64,000 bases of DNA from Paenibacillus sp. JZ16 (GCF_015326965.1 NZ_CP017659.1:3301001-3365000); one strand, 5' to 3'. Counted from the stretch's first letter, positions 50,786-60,521 are shown. A program made the numbers and translations. The notes: generated by a model from the sequence alone, not told the origin.

Positions 50786-52366
50786 TTACGGAGCGGTCTC
50801 AAGAAACTGGGCGGTTGGATTCTTGTCGATGGCGGTTCTCATCGCATACTCATTTTCGAACAAGACAACATAGTTATCCTTCTTGTCTTTGACCAGCGTT
50901 GAGTTTATCCGGAACTTGGACGGATCAATATTGTCGTCCACGATCCAGCGGGCGAACTGATACGGCATGCGTTGAAGCTGGACATCAACGCCGTATTCAC
51001 CCTTCATCCGGTACTCGAAGACTTCGAACTGGAGCTGTCCGACAACCCCGAGAATGGTCTCGTCAAAACTCACGGTGCGGAATACCTGAATGGTGCCCTC
51101 TTCCGTCAGCTGATCAATCCCCTTCTGATATTGCTTATGTTTCAACGCATTCTTCACCGTTACTTTCGCAAAAATTTCCGGTGAGAATGTTGGAAGCTCA
51201 TCGAATACAACTTCACGACCTTGACTGAGTGAGTCCCCAATCCGGAAAATGCCCGGGTCAAACAGACCGATAATATCGCCAGGGTATGCCTCCTGCACAA
51301 TATCTCGATCCTGCGCCAAAAACTGCTGCGGCTGCGCCAGCTTGATTTCCTTGCCTACCCGAACATGCTTCACGCTCATACCGCGTTCGAACTTGCCCGA
51401 TACGATGCGCAGGAAAGCGATACGATCCCGGTGAGCCGGATTCATATTGGCTTGAATCTTAAATACGTATCCGGAGAACTTCTCATCGGTTGGTTCCACC
51501 ACACCCTCCGTACTGCGGCGCGGCTCCGGCTTCGGCGCAAGCTGAAGAAAGTTCTCCAGGAAGGTCTGAACGCCGAAATTGTTGATCGCACTGCCGAAAA
51601 ATACAGGTGTTAGCTGACCCTGCATAACTTTTTCCAGATCAAATTGGTCTCCGGCAACATCCAGCAGCTCGAGGTCTTGACATAACTGATCATGCAGGTA
51701 ATCGCCTGCCATCTCGCGAATGATCGGATCCTCATAGCCTTCGACCTTCTGTACCTTAATCGTGGAATGGTCGTCGCCCTGGAACAATTCAACCTGATTT
51801 TTAACCCGGTCGTACACGCCGCACAGGTCACGCCCGGAGCCGATCGGCCAATTCATCGGTACGGAGCGGATGCCGAGAACCTGCTCAAGCTCCTCCATCA
51901 GATCAAACGGGCTGCGCCCTTCGCGGTCGAGTTTGTTGATAAAGGTAAAGATCGGAATGCCCCGCTTCGCACAAACCTGAAACAGCTTGATGGTCTGGGC
52001 CTCGACCCCTTTGGCTACGTCAATCAACATGACGGCGCTGTCAGCGGCGGTCAGCGTACGATAGGTATCCTCACTAAAGTCTTGGTGACCCGGCGTATCC
52101 AATATATTAATCCGATGCCCTAAATAATCAAATTGCATAACAGACGAGGTAACCGAGATTCCCCGCTGCTTCTCGATCTCCATCCAGTCACTCGTTGCAT
52201 GCTTGCTCGCTTTACGAGCTTTAACCGATCCAGCCAGACGAATGGCGCCCCCAAACAAGAGCAGCTTCTCGGTCAGTGTTGTTTTACCGGCGTCAGGGTG
52301 GGAAATAATCGCAAACGTGCGGCGCTTATCCACTTCCTGCTGCAGTTCATCTATTTGCTTTGCCAT
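50786..52366 (-). CDS. prfC: Peptide chain release factor 3
   Basis: A 526-residue translational GTPase started at ATG 52366 after AAGGGATAAG; an upstream in-frame start at 52414 lacks support. G1 is SHPDAGKTT (22-30), G3 DTPGH (90-94), G4 NKLD (144-147). RF3 recycles RF1/RF2 after termination; the C-terminal domain III matches the length of other RF3 proteins. The nearest alternative, EF-G or TetM-like proteins, is much longer. Monocistronic. Confidence 0.95.
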   Translation of the reverse strand: MAKQIDELQQEVDKRRTFAIISHPDAGKTTLTEKLLLFGGAIRLAGSVKARKASKHATSDWMEIEKQRGISVTSSVMQFDYLGHRINILDTPGHQDFSEDTYRTLTAADSAVMLIDVAKGVEAQTIKLFQVCAKRGIPIFTFINKLDREGRSPFDLMEELEQVLGIRSVPMNWPIGSGRDLCGVYDRVKNQVELFQGDDHSTIKVQKVEGYEDPIIREMAGDYLHDQLCQDLELLDVAGDQFDLEKVMQGQLTPVFFGSAINNFGVQTFLENFLQLAPKPEPRRSTEGVVEPTDEKFSGYVFKIQANMNPAHRDRIAFLRIVSGKFERGMSVKHVRVGKEIKLAQPQQFLAQDRDIVQEAYPGDIIGLFDPGIFRIGDSLSQGREVVFDELPTFSPEIFAKVTVKNALKHKQYQKGIDQLTEEGTIQVFRTVSFDETILGVVGQLQFEVFEYRMKGEYGVDVQLQRMPYQFARWIVDDNIDPSKFRINSTLVKDKKDNYVVLFENEYAMRTAIDKNPTAQFLETAP

Positions 52367-52423
52367 TTCACTTATCCCTTCGTAACTAAAGTCATGTATA
52401 TCATTGTACCACAATTTATACGC

Positions 52424-52462
52424 AAATCATCCCCATGCGCCATGCGCATGAGGATGATTTTT
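52424..52462. terminator. Terminator between prfC and zwf
   Basis: AAATCATCC-CATGCGC/GCGCATG-GGATGATTT with a short loop; it serves the minus-strand zwf gene (T tract on the minus side is modest). Confidence 0.75.
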
Positions 52463-52487
52463 AACACGTAAATTTTAGAAAATGATC

Positions 52488-54035
52488 TTAGTTTTTGAAC
52501 CACACCACATTATCCTCAAGCTGACCGTTTACCGGCCACCAGTGGAATCCGTCTTCCTTCAACAGCTCATCCGCTTTGTCAGGTCCCCACGATCCAGCAG
52601 GATACGATTCCAGCTCGCCCTGGTTCTCTCTCCATGCGCTGGCGATACGATCCACGAAGGACCATGCCGAAGCCACTTCATCCCAGCGGGTAAAGTAGGT
52701 GGAGTCTCCACGAGCAGCGTCATGCAGCAGACGCTCATACGCCTCAGGAGAATTAATGCCCACGATGCAGCTTTGGCAGAAGTCCATCGCTACAGGAGCG
52801 ATCTCGGATTCAGATCCCGGCTTCTTCGCGTTAATCTTCACGTAAATGCCTTCCATCGGATTGACGCGAATAACGAGCAGGTTAGGCTCCAGGGAATGCT
52901 TTTGGCCCAGGTATACGTTGGTTGGCATCCGTTTGAACTCGACAACCACCTCGGTTGTCTTAACCGGGAGACGTTTGCCCGTACGGATATAGAACGGTAC
53001 GCCAGCCCAGCGGAAGTTATCCACGAAGACTCTGGCGGCAAAATAGGTTTCCGTATTGGATTCCGGATTCACTTTGTCCTCTTCACGGTATGCCGGCAGA
53101 TCTTTGCCGCCCGCGGAACCGCTCGTATACTGACCGCGAACTACGTTGTTCTTCACTTCTTCATGCGTGGCATACGGACGCAAGGAGCGAAGCACCTTCA
53201 CCTTCTCGTCGCGGATATCCTCTGCAAGCAGTCGGCTAGGCGGCTCCATCGCAATCATAGTCAGCAGCTGTAGCATATGGTTCTGGCCCATATCCCTTAG
53301 AGCGCCTGCATGATCATAGTACCCGCCGCGCTCCTCGACACCAACCGTTTCACCAAGCGTGATTTGGATGTTGGCGATATGCTTGTTGTTCCACAGCGGC
53401 TCGAAGAAAGCATTCGCAAAACGTATAACTTCGATGTTCTGTACCATTTCTTTACCCAGATAATGGTCAATCCGGTAGATCTCTTCTTCCTTGAACACTT
53501 TACGGATCTCTTCGTTCAGCTTGGCAGCCGACTCCAGATCGTAGCCGAACGGCTTCTCGATCACAAGACGGTTCCAGCCTTCTCCGTCGAGCATACCGCC
53601 CTTCATCAGGTTAAACGATACGCTGCCAAACAATTCCGGTGCAAGCGCCAGATAAAACAAGCGGTTGCCCGGTATATTAAATTTTGTTTCCAATTGCTCC
53701 GTTTGTTCGCGAAGCTCACGGAAACCGTCAATATTGTTAATATCTAAAGATTTATATTCAAAATGTTGTGCAAATGCATTCCATTCACTATCCTGTTCCG
53801 AACTATATCGGCAGAATTCCTGAATTGAACGATACACGTCCTCCCGAAACTCTTCCTGGGTGCGCGGACGCCGCGCCACGCCGATTACCGCAAAATCCTC
53901 ATCCAGTTTTCCTTCACGATAAAGACTGTAGATCGCCGGAAACAACTTACGTCTTGCCAAATCACCAGTCGCTCCAAAGATGAAAAATACAGCTCCCGGT
54001 GTCTTCATTGTATCTAGATTTTGATTTTCAGCCAT
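52488..54035 (-). CDS. zwf: Glucose-6-phosphate 1-dehydrogenase
   Basis: A 515-residue enzyme that oxidises glucose-6-phosphate to the lactone, making NADPH. The coenzyme motif GATGDLA is at 21-27 and the substrate motif RIDHYLGKE at 188-196. Start ATG 54035. Length is typical. It is monocistronic, without gnd or pgl nearby. It feeds the NADPH pool whose NADP+ precursor comes from NadK. Confidence 0.97.
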   Translation of the reverse strand: MAENQNLDTMKTPGAVFFIFGATGDLARRKLFPAIYSLYREGKLDEDFAVIGVARRPRTQEEFREDVYRSIQEFCRYSSEQDSEWNAFAQHFEYKSLDINNIDGFRELREQTEQLETKFNIPGNRLFYLALAPELFGSVSFNLMKGGMLDGEGWNRLVIEKPFGYDLESAAKLNEEIRKVFKEEEIYRIDHYLGKEMVQNIEVIRFANAFFEPLWNNKHIANIQITLGETVGVEERGGYYDHAGALRDMGQNHMLQLLTMIAMEPPSRLLAEDIRDEKVKVLRSLRPYATHEEVKNNVVRGQYTSGSAGGKDLPAYREEDKVNPESNTETYFAARVFVDNFRWAGVPFYIRTGKRLPVKTTEVVVEFKRMPTNVYLGQKHSLEPNLLVIRVNPMEGIYVKINAKKPGSESEIAPVAMDFCQSCIVGINSPEAYERLLHDAARGDSTYFTRWDEVASAWSFVDRIASAWRENQGELESYPAGSWGPDKADELLKEDGFHWWPVNGQLEDNVVWFKN

Positions 54036-54172
54036 GGCTCCTCATTCTTTCTATGAATTATAGTGTATTTTTATGCATCGGCACTTAACTCGATGTGATG
54101 ACATTTTAGCATATTCATTTCAAGTATGCTATCACATTCCGCATTTTTTCATCCGAGTTTCAGAAATCATTT

Positions 54173-55015
54173 TCAATATTCTATTGTAATGACGGGAAAT
54201 CCGATCGTTATTCTACTACTTTTCTTCATCGAATCTTCATGCACCGCGATCTGCATATGAATCGGCGTGTCGCCACTCATCACAAAAGCGCCCAGTGAAG
54301 GAACCTCATATGAACGGCTTTGTGTTGTGTCATCTGCATAATCCTCAACGGGGCGAAGCGAGAGTTTTTGGGCTACTGCCTCTTCTACCTGAGCCATCGT
54401 TCCATCAACGCTAGCCGTCTCCGATGCATATCCTTGAATGGACGCATTCCAGGAGTTCGATATGCCTGCTTGCTTCATCATCTCTTGAATCTGCTGCTGC
54501 AGGGTCATCATTTCCCGGGACTGTCCAGCTGCTTCTCCTACAAGCATGGCTCTGACATAGCTATGACCCTCCTTCGTGAAAGCCCAGTCCAGATGCACCG
54601 ATACACCGGAGAGCACGCCTTCTGCTTGGAATACTTCATTTCCCTGAAGCTGGGACGTTGTAATCCCGGAGAGCCCCATTGTACGAGCCAGCTGCTCAGC
54701 CGTTGTCTTAGCTTGATCCTTCGATATGGAATTTATCATTTCACCTTGAATTTTTACCGTGAGTATTGCCGAAGGCTCCATATGTTCTTGCCCAAGCGCC
54801 GCCAGAAGTATTAGATCGCTTTCTGCTGCTTCCCCAGCTCTAGTTATTCCATTGACACCTGTTTCTACCGTTCCGCCCGAAGCTGACGCTTCTCCTGCAT
54901 GCGGAGCTGATCCGTTTCGATTGCTGTCCGTTGTCCCCGCAAAACCCGCCATCATAGCTGCTGCCCCGCACAGCAACAACATCATCACAATGATCTGTAA
55001 ACGCATCTTCCGCAT
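54173..55015 (-). CDS. ywmB: YwmB-like exported protein
   Basis: A 280-residue protein with an N-terminal signal segment (MRLQIIVMMLLLCGAAAMMAG) and an external domain of mixed alpha/beta structure; segments such as GVSVHLDWAFTKEGHSYVRA and AFVMSGDTPIHMQIAVHED match the YwmB family of unknown function (annotated TATA-box-binding-like from fold similarity only). ATG 55015. It is not clearly linked to a neighbour. The family name should not be taken to mean DNA binding. Confidence 0.75.
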   Translation of the reverse strand: MRKMRLQIIVMMLLLCGAAAMMAGFAGTTDSNRNGSAPHAGEASASGGTVETGVNGITRAGEAAESDLILLAALGQEHMEPSAILTVKIQGEMINSISKDQAKTTAEQLARTMGLSGITTSQLQGNEVFQAEGVLSGVSVHLDWAFTKEGHSYVRAMLVGEAAGQSREMMTLQQQIQEMMKQAGISNSWNASIQGYASETASVDGTMAQVEEAVAQKLSLRPVEDYADDTTQSRSYEVPSLGAFVMSGDTPIHMQIAVHEDSMKKSSRITIGFPVITIEY

Positions 55016-55149
55016 GGTCAGTCACGCCTCCCCGTTCGAATCTATCAATCTAGTAAAAGGATGGCCTCGTTACCGCGGATTTATACCTCGCTTTTTAAAT
55101 AGCTCCTTCATCGGGCTGTATGTAGAGATTCCTTCTTCCCTGTCAATAA

Positions 55150-55178
55150 ATAAAAAAAGCTCCCGATCCGGGAGTCTT
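55150..55178 (-). terminator. Terminator of the lia/psp operon
   Basis: GACTCCCG-GAT-CGGGAG then CTTTTTTTATTT on the minus strand, 142 bases beyond the liaR stop codon. Confidence 0.8.
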
Positions 55179-55319
55179 TAAGCCTGCCTTTCATTGTTAT
55201 ATGGATATGTTTATAACTTACGCATCGCATCATGGATCTGCTTTCGTACCACGCTCAACATCTCAGCATCTTAGATATGTTTATGTCACGACCATCGCAT
55301 AAAAAAGAGCCGGCATTCT

Positions 55320-55964
55320 TTACTCAGCCAGCCCATTTTTATAAGCGTAGATGGCAGCCTGGGTTCGATCCTCTACCCCCAGCTTGCCTAATATATTCGT
55401 TACGTGAAACTTCACGGTTTTGATGCCTATAATCAAATCATCAGCAATATCCTGATTCGACTTGCCCTGCGCCACCAGTCGCAGCACTTCCATTTCCCGG
55501 TCCGTAAGGTCGTTATGCGCCGGAGCTTCATTTTGCGGATGCCGGAATCGATTCATCATCTTGGAGGCAACCTGCGACTCCAGCACCGACTGCCCGCGTG
55601 CGGCTGCACGTATAGCATCAGCTACTTCAGAAGCACGGGATGTCTTCAATAAATAACTGAACGCACCTGCTTCAATAACCGGATACATCTTCTCATCGTC
55701 CAGATAGCTGGTCAGTACAATGACCTTAAGATTAGGAAACTGATTCATCAATTGGCGCGTCGTCTCGATTCCATCCATTCCGTCCATCACCAAATCCATC
55801 AGCACCACATCAGGATGATATTCCTGCGCTAAGCGTATCCCTTCCTCGCCGCTGCCCGCTTCACCAACCACCTCGATGCCGTCCTCTGTACCAAGCACAG
55901 CCGCTAAACCGATCCGGACCATCTCATGATCATCCACCAGCAGCACTTTAATCGGCGTTTCCAT
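55320..55964 (-). CDS. liaR: LiaR/VraR-type response regulator
   Basis: A 214-residue NarL-family regulator. The receiver domain has Asp11/Asp12 and phosphorylation site Asp57 (VVLMDLVMDG); the C-terminal LuxR helix-turn-helix is LTDREMEVLRLVAQGKSNQD. In B. subtilis LiaR activates the lia operon on cell-wall antibiotic stress. It overlaps the sensor gene by 17 bases (ATG inside the upstream frame). Last gene of the operon. Confidence 0.92.
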   Translation of the reverse strand: METPIKVLLVDDHEMVRIGLAAVLGTEDGIEVVGEAGSGEEGIRLAQEYHPDVVLMDLVMDGMDGIETTRQLMNQFPNLKVIVLTSYLDDEKMYPVIEAGAFSYLLKTSRASEVADAIRAAARGQSVLESQVASKMMNRFRHPQNEAPAHNDLTDREMEVLRLVAQGKSNQDIADDLIIGIKTVKFHVTNILGKLGVEDRTQAAIYAYKNGLAE

Positions 55965-57021
55965 CTACATCCCCCCGTTTGCGTTCTTCGTTTATGAGTG
56001 GCACAACGATCTCAATTCGAGTCCCTTTACCCGGTGCTGTTATAAATTGTACCGAGCCCCCGATCTCCGTCACCCGTTCCTGCATCGTCGATAGGCCGTA
56101 GGAAGTCTGTTTCTTGTCATCCAATTCAAATCCGATCCCATCGTCCCGCAGCATCACCCGAACGGTGTTCTGCCTGCGGTGAATACGAATATCCATTTTC
56201 TCCGCTTTCGAGTGTCTGAGGGTGTTCGACATGGCCTCCTGGATAATCCGGAACAGATGATTTTCGATCCCTTTGAGCAAATGTATGTCATCGTCCATTT
56301 CAAACGTAATTTCCATAGGTACTTTGATTCGTAATTCCTTAATCAGTTCACGCAGCCCCTGCTCAAGTGCCTTTCCTTCGAGATAAACCGGCCGCAGATG
56401 AAGAAGAAGCGCCCTCATCTCGGACTGGGCTACAGCCGACATTTCCTCGATCAGAGCCACCTGGCGCTGCGCTTTGTCAAAATCCTTATCCAGCGTCCTG
56501 CCCACAGCGGTTGCCGTCATCGAGATGGCAAACAGCTGCTGAGAAACCGCATCATGGAGCTCGCGCGCCAGACGCTGCCTCTCTTCCACAATCGCCGTAA
56601 CCCTGGCCTGCTCGGCAAGCTGGGCATTGTTCGTAGATAACCGCTGCAAGGAAGACACCTGATCCTCCCAGCGTTTGCTGATCTTCACCAGCTGTTCTCC
56701 AAGCCGGCCCACTTCGTCTTCGCCGATGTCCGGCATGACGTCCGTAAGGCTGCCTTTTTCCCAGTTCACCAGCGTTTCCCTCACAAGATCGACCCGTCGT
56801 TTTACCCGGTATCCCTGGAAGAAGCCATAGATCGCACCCAGCCCGATCGGCAGCAATACGATGGTAATGCCGGCTTCGATCCGGTTCTTCCACGTCTCAA
56901 ACGGTTGAAGATAACCATATGTATATAATAAATATAGGACAACGAGCATGACAACCAATCCCAGAAGGGTCCCCTCACGCATACTTCGGGTAATCATATT
57001 TGCTTTCTTTTCCGTTTCCAC
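55948..57021 (-). CDS. liaS: LiaS/VraS-type sensor histidine kinase
   Basis: A 357-residue kinase with two N-terminal membrane helices (about 17-35 and 51-70) and a short external loop, as in intramembrane-sensing kinases. The HisKA_3 motif has phospho-acceptor His156 (ARELHDAVSQQL); the HATPase_c domain includes NTLRHSKAEKMDI and DGIGF. The short sensor loop implies sensing through LiaF rather than direct ligand binding. Confidence 0.92.
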   Translation of the reverse strand: METEKKANMITRSMREGTLLGLVVMLVVLYLLYTYGYLQPFETWKNRIEAGITIVLLPIGLGAIYGFFQGYRVKRRVDLVRETLVNWEKGSLTDVMPDIGEDEVGRLGEQLVKISKRWEDQVSSLQRLSTNNAQLAEQARVTAIVEERQRLARELHDAVSQQLFAISMTATAVGRTLDKDFDKAQRQVALIEEMSAVAQSEMRALLLHLRPVYLEGKALEQGLRELIKELRIKVPMEITFEMDDDIHLLKGIENHLFRIIQEAMSNTLRHSKAEKMDIRIHRRQNTVRVMLRDDGIGFELDDKKQTSYGLSTMQERVTEIGGSVQFITAPGKGTRIEIVVPLINEERKRGDVDGNAD

Positions 57022-57062
57022 GGGGCAACCCTCCTGAATGGTTTACACAAAACTTACGTTTA

Positions 57063-57707
57063 TTATGTCATTCTTATATTCAAATCTCCGCCCAAATAAG
57101 AAACAATAAATTTCACTTTATATTCACTGGTCTCATAATTGGGTGATTTATACCGCACGCGGTTTAATATGCCGGTTTCCTTCCGGTCGTCCATATGAAT
57201 GGAGCCAAACAGGATGGATGCTTCGATCTCCACCCCATAGTAGTCCGGAATCATCAGATCAATATCCCCCAGCATCCCATGGAACATCAGGACCGTTTGG
57301 CGTTCCTCCGGAAGGGCCAAGGACAGATCCACATCCGCCTCTCCCAGCACATGCCACACACTCAGACTGCGCATCACCCACGGAGCCCGGTCCCAATCAA
57401 AGTTGGACATAAAGTTCTGCTTCTGAATGTATTTCGTCGTGGTATGAGCTCGTTTGGACTTGCCATAAAAAATACCTAGCGATATCAAGCTGATGCCGAT
57501 AATCAACATGAGATGCTCCAGCAGCAGCAGTACGGCACCTACTCCGAGCAGAATGTATCCCTTCTTCACATGTCCATGCCTGATCTGAAGGACACCTGCA
57601 AACATGAGTAACAGGGCGACAATGGTGAAGAAACCAAACCATCGGCCGAAAAGCAAAATAAAACCCAAGCTGATTAAACCAACTGCTATCCAGCGGTTTC
57701 TGTCCAT
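57063..57707 (-). CDS. liaF: LiaF-like inhibitor of the Lia system
   Basis: A 214-residue protein with about four N-terminal membrane helices and a C-terminal beta-helix-type domain with repeats such as LGEADVDLSLALPEERQTVL, GMLGDIDLMIP and GDLNIRMT. LiaF holds LiaS inactive in the absence of stress. It is 169 bases downstream of a pspA gene, with a likely attenuator between, and 41 bases upstream of the kinase. Confidence 0.92.
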   Translation of the reverse strand: MDRNRWIAVGLISLGFILLFGRWFGFFTIVALLLMFAGVLQIRHGHVKKGYILLGVGAVLLLLEHLMLIIGISLISLGIFYGKSKRAHTTTKYIQKQNFMSNFDWDRAPWVMRSLSVWHVLGEADVDLSLALPEERQTVLMFHGMLGDIDLMIPDYYGVEIEASILFGSIHMDDRKETGILNRVRYKSPNYETSEYKVKFIVSYLGGDLNIRMT

Positions 57708-57743
57708 GTCGCACCTCCTTGATGGCCAAGATATAAGCTCGGA

Positions 57744-57782
57744 AAAGCCATATCAGTGAGACGTTCCCCACTGTATGGCTTT
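57744..57782 (-). terminator. Internal attenuator between pspA and liaF
   Basis: AAAGCCATA-CAGTG/CACTG-T-ATGGCTTT hairpin followed by TTTTCC on the minus strand. It would let part of the transcripts stop after pspA, giving more PspA than LiaFSR. Just upstream, an inverted repeat CTATACGA/TCGTATAG (57790-57814) could be an operator or promoter element. Confidence 0.55.
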
Positions 57783-57876
57783 GCCTGTACTATACGACAA
57801 TCTCATTCGTATAGCATATCATATGAACATGGTGTTCGAATACGGTTTAATACTATTTTGCTGACTTGCTAAGGAA

Positions 57877-58563
57877 TTACTCGGACTTCGAAGAATTCCC
57901 CATTTTGTTTTTCAAAGCTTGCAGCTGCTCATCCACCTTCAATTGCTTCTCAGCGTCCACGGGGCTTGTGTATACTGCGTTGTTAGGACGGTATGGGGCG
58001 CGAAGCACATCAGCTTCTGCTTCCATTTGCATGATTTTCTCCTCCATGCGATGGAAGCCCATCGAAGCACTGCCGCTTTCGATCGTGTGCAGGCTGCTCA
58101 CTTGAGACATTTGCTTCTTCGCTTTAGCCATTTGAGCGCGGGCTACAAGCTCATTGCGCTTGTTGCGCATTTTGTAGAACTCGTCTTTCATTTCATGCAG
58201 CTGAGCTACAAGCTCTTTTGCTTGAGTCTCGGATTGCAGGTGCAATTCCACGTACTCGGTTTCTTTTTGATCGAAATAGATTTTTTCTTCCAGCAGCTTG
58301 CGAGCCACTTCTTCTTGACCATTCTTCAGAGCCAATTCAGCTTGAGCTTCACGTTGTGCCGCCATCTTCACAGCCTCATCGACGCGCTGCTTCATACGAC
58401 GCTCATTAGCCATTTGCTTCGCAACCGTTACCTCTGCCTCATGAATTTCTGCCTCCATGTCGCGCAGGTACTGGTTCAACATTACGATCGGATCCTCTAC
58501 TTTATCCAGCAGTTCATTCACCGATGCTTTCGTCATATCCTTAATTCTTTTAAATACTCCCAT
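57877..58563 (-). CDS. PspA/IM30-family protein 1 (LiaH-like)
   Basis: The start ATG 58563 follows GGGAGATAAATAAC and gives 228 residues; the frame upstream to 58584 lies inside the pspC gene. A nearly all-helical coiled-coil protein ([40 protein letters not shown]) of the PspA/Vipp1/LiaH group, which forms large rings or rods and binds stressed membranes through an N-terminal amphipathic helix. It begins one base after the pspC stop. Confidence 0.93.
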   Translation of the reverse strand: MGVFKRIKDMTKASVNELLDKVEDPIVMLNQYLRDMEAEIHEAEVTVAKQMANERRMKQRVDEAVKMAAQREAQAELALKNGQEEVARKLLEEKIYFDQKETEYVELHLQSETQAKELVAQLHEMKDEFYKMRNKRNELVARAQMAKAKKQMSQVSSLHTIESGSASMGFHRMEEKIMQMEAEADVLRAPYRPNNAVYTSPVDAEKQLKVDEQLQALKNKMGNSSKSE

Positions 58564-58564
58564 G

Positions 58565-59044
58565 TTATTTATCTCCCTTCTCATAGTTCGAAAGTTTTTT
58601 CTTCAATTCTTCGATTTCTTTTTGCATTGCTTTTCTTTCAATATCCTTCATCATCGCATCCAGATCGGAATCCGTTGACGCGTTGTTTCTTGTACCATTG
58701 GGACGGTCATATTTGGGACCAAAGCTACTATGCTCATTAGGATAGCCTTGACGTCCATAAGAATCATTATAGCTGTTGTAGCCTGGTCCAGGGCCCGGAT
58801 GATCGTTGTAACGGTATCCGCCGCCATGTCTGCCCTGTGGACCATACGGATCGTGATAATACGGCTCCTTAGGTACTACAAGGGATGCAATCAGATAGAT
58901 CAACAGCGTTGTACCGCCTGTGAAAAAGATACTGACTACAAATATGATTCTAAGTAGGGTAGATTCGACTCCGAAATGATCGGATATACCGCCGATCAAC
59001 CCTGTGAACATTTTGTCTCGGGTGGAACGGTACAATCTAGTCAT
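58565..59044 (-). CDS. PspC-domain membrane protein
   Basis: A 159-residue protein. PspC domain: [22 protein letters not shown] followed by two membrane helices. Then comes a Gly/Tyr/Pro-rich linker and a C-terminal coiled coil ([20 protein letters not shown]). The coiled-coil tail could pair with PspA. It lies between the two pspA genes with gaps of only two and one bases, so it is in the same operon and translationally coupled. Confidence 0.93.
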   Translation of the reverse strand: MTRLYRSTRDKMFTGLIGGISDHFGVESTLLRIIFVVSIFFTGGTTLLIYLIASLVVPKEPYYHDPYGPQGRHGGGYRYNDHPGPGPGYNSYNDSYGRQGYPNEHSSFGPKYDRPNGTRNNASTDSDLDAMMKDIERKAMQKEIEELKKKLSNYEKGDK

Positions 59045-59046
59045 GG

Positions 59047-59724
59047 TTACTCCTTTCCGCTGTTATTCAGCTTTTGCTTCAGGCGGGCAAGTTCTTTTTC
59101 TAATACAGTGGAGACCGATTCACCAGCCTGTTCCATGTATTCCTGCCCCATGCGGCGTAAATCGCGAAGACTTCTGGCTTCCAGTTCCCAGTCGCTGATA
59201 CGGTCTTCGAGGCGATTGAACATCTTCGGTACGTCATGACCGCCGCCGTAGGAGCCCGTACGTTCATTCATTTTCTGCTGAAGACGAAGGGTTTCCACTC
59301 GGGCAACATAATATTGACGCTTGCTGTATACCGTCTGATATTCCATCCGCAGCTCGCCGAGCTGCTCCTCGATTTCTTTTAACGACTCCAGGCTTGAGGA
59401 CAACAGGCCTTGATACTGCTCGATCTTTTCCTCATAGATCAGTTTTTCCTGCAATGCCAGCTTGGCAAGATGTTCTTCGCCGGCCTTCAGTGCAAGCAGT
59501 GCCTGCTCTTCGCGTTTATATCGCATGGATTCGGCTTGATCCACCTGCTGCTTCAGCTGTCTGGAATGTACTTGGCATTGCTGCTGCAGCTTCTCAGCCT
59601 CAGCAATGTCCTGTCTGGTTGAATGTAGGAACTGGTCGATCAATCGAACCGGATCCTGGCTCTGCTCGAGCTTTTCATTCAATGTTGCTACGGTTATGTC
59701 TCTTATCCGCCGGAAAACACTCAT
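59047..59724 (-). CDS. PspA/IM30-family protein 2
   Basis: A 225-residue coiled-coil PspA protein paralogous to the 57877-58563 product (VFRRIRDITVATLNEKLEQS; EQALLALKAGEEHLAKLALQ). It differs strongly in sequence, so the pair is an old duplication. Two bases separate it from pspC. It may form mixed or separate assemblies. ATG 59724. Confidence 0.92.
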   Translation of the reverse strand: MSVFRRIRDITVATLNEKLEQSQDPVRLIDQFLHSTRQDIAEAEKLQQQCQVHSRQLKQQVDQAESMRYKREEQALLALKAGEEHLAKLALQEKLIYEEKIEQYQGLLSSSLESLKEIEEQLGELRMEYQTVYSKRQYYVARVETLRLQQKMNERTGSYGGGHDVPKMFNRLEDRISDWELEARSLRDLRRMGQEYMEQAGESVSTVLEKELARLKQKLNNSGKE

Positions 59725-59792
59725 ATTGGCTTAGCCCTCCTCATCTATCATGATCTGTTGTTCATGCATGTTATTTAATGTAGTGGTTTTTA

Positions 59793-60092
59793 TCAATAAC
59801 GGGGTCTACCATTCTTCAATCGAGACAACCCGTAGATGATCAAGATAATTCCAAAGATCGGACCGATCAGCCAAGACAGTTTACCCATCAACCAGATCAC
59901 ACCGATACCGAGAATAACCCATCCCATCAAGGTGTTACCTCTCCGGATCCCGTAGTATCCCAAAGCGACCATCAGGATTGGAATTAGAAGACTGAACAAC
60001 CACCCAAGCAGAGGACCGAATACTCCAAGGAGAACCAAGATCCCTACACCAATCAACAGGATACTCATTCCATTTCCTTTTGAATTTCTCAT
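59793..60092 (-). CDS. LiaI-like small membrane protein
   Basis: A 99-residue hydrophobic protein with about four helices (LLIGVGILVLLGVFGPLLGW, LLIPILMVALGYYGI, GLGVIWL-like GIGVIWLMG, FGIILIIYGLSRL) and basic ends. This pattern and position as first gene of a psp/lia operon match LiaI-type anchors and LiaI-LiaF-like domains. ATG 60092 follows GGCGG. In B. subtilis LiaI anchors LiaH at the membrane. Confidence 0.8.
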   Translation of the reverse strand: MRNSKGNGMSILLIGVGILVLLGVFGPLLGWLFSLLIPILMVALGYYGIRRGNTLMGWVILGIGVIWLMGKLSWLIGPIFGIILIIYGLSRLKNGRPRY

Positions 60093-60440
60093 TTATACAC
60101 CGCCTTTCTGTTGTTTGATCGTTGTTTCTTTTGTTCAACCTTATGACTCTATTCTAGGTAATTTTGAGTTTCGCTAAAACGGCCTGGGGACGGTTTTTGA
60201 ACCTAGACCTAAGGCGGGGCCTTCTACAGACCTACGTCCAACCCTGCACTGGATCGATTAATCGAAGGGTTTGCTTGTGTAGATGAATCCGGCTGGATCA
60301 TCTTTGTTTTACCTATAAAGAACGTGGTTTCTAATGATAGTTTAGTTTAAAGAAGTGTAGCTTGAAGAAGATCTGAAGGTGATAGAAAAGCCCCCTGTAA
60401 AGGTAACTGGAGAGATAGCATGCAGAATGGAGTCTAATAT
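60093..60440 (-). promoter_or_regulatory. Leader and promoter region of the lia/psp operon
   Basis: No gene is seen in this 348-base gap. A candidate promoter on the minus strand is TTTTAG-17-TAGAAT, about 65 bases upstream of the first gene. Two copies of AGACCTA (60205-60211 and 60228-60234) lie upstream, 23 bases apart; a LiaR site is possible but unproven. Confidence 0.35.
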
Positions 60441-60476
60441 TTAAATCACGAAGTAGCAATCGATGTAGATGCAACG

Positions 60477-60515
60477 AAAAAAGGAATGCAGACGTTTATC
60501 GTCTACATTCCTTTT
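60477..60515 (-). terminator. Terminator of the rRNA-tRNA operon
   Basis: AAAAGGAATG-AGACG/CGTCT-CATTCCTTTT hairpin with a C-A mismatch, then TTTTTTCG on the minus strand, directly after the last tRNA gene. Confidence 0.85.
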
Positions 60516-60521
60516 TGATGA

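Noticed and set aside
52482..53273. Plus-strand open frame of 263 codons
   Set aside because: Antisense to zwf; no motif.
60093..60440. ECF-type promoter upstream of the lia/psp operon
   Set aside because: A CGAAAC-like -35 is present, but no matching CGTC/CGTA -10 at the right spacing.
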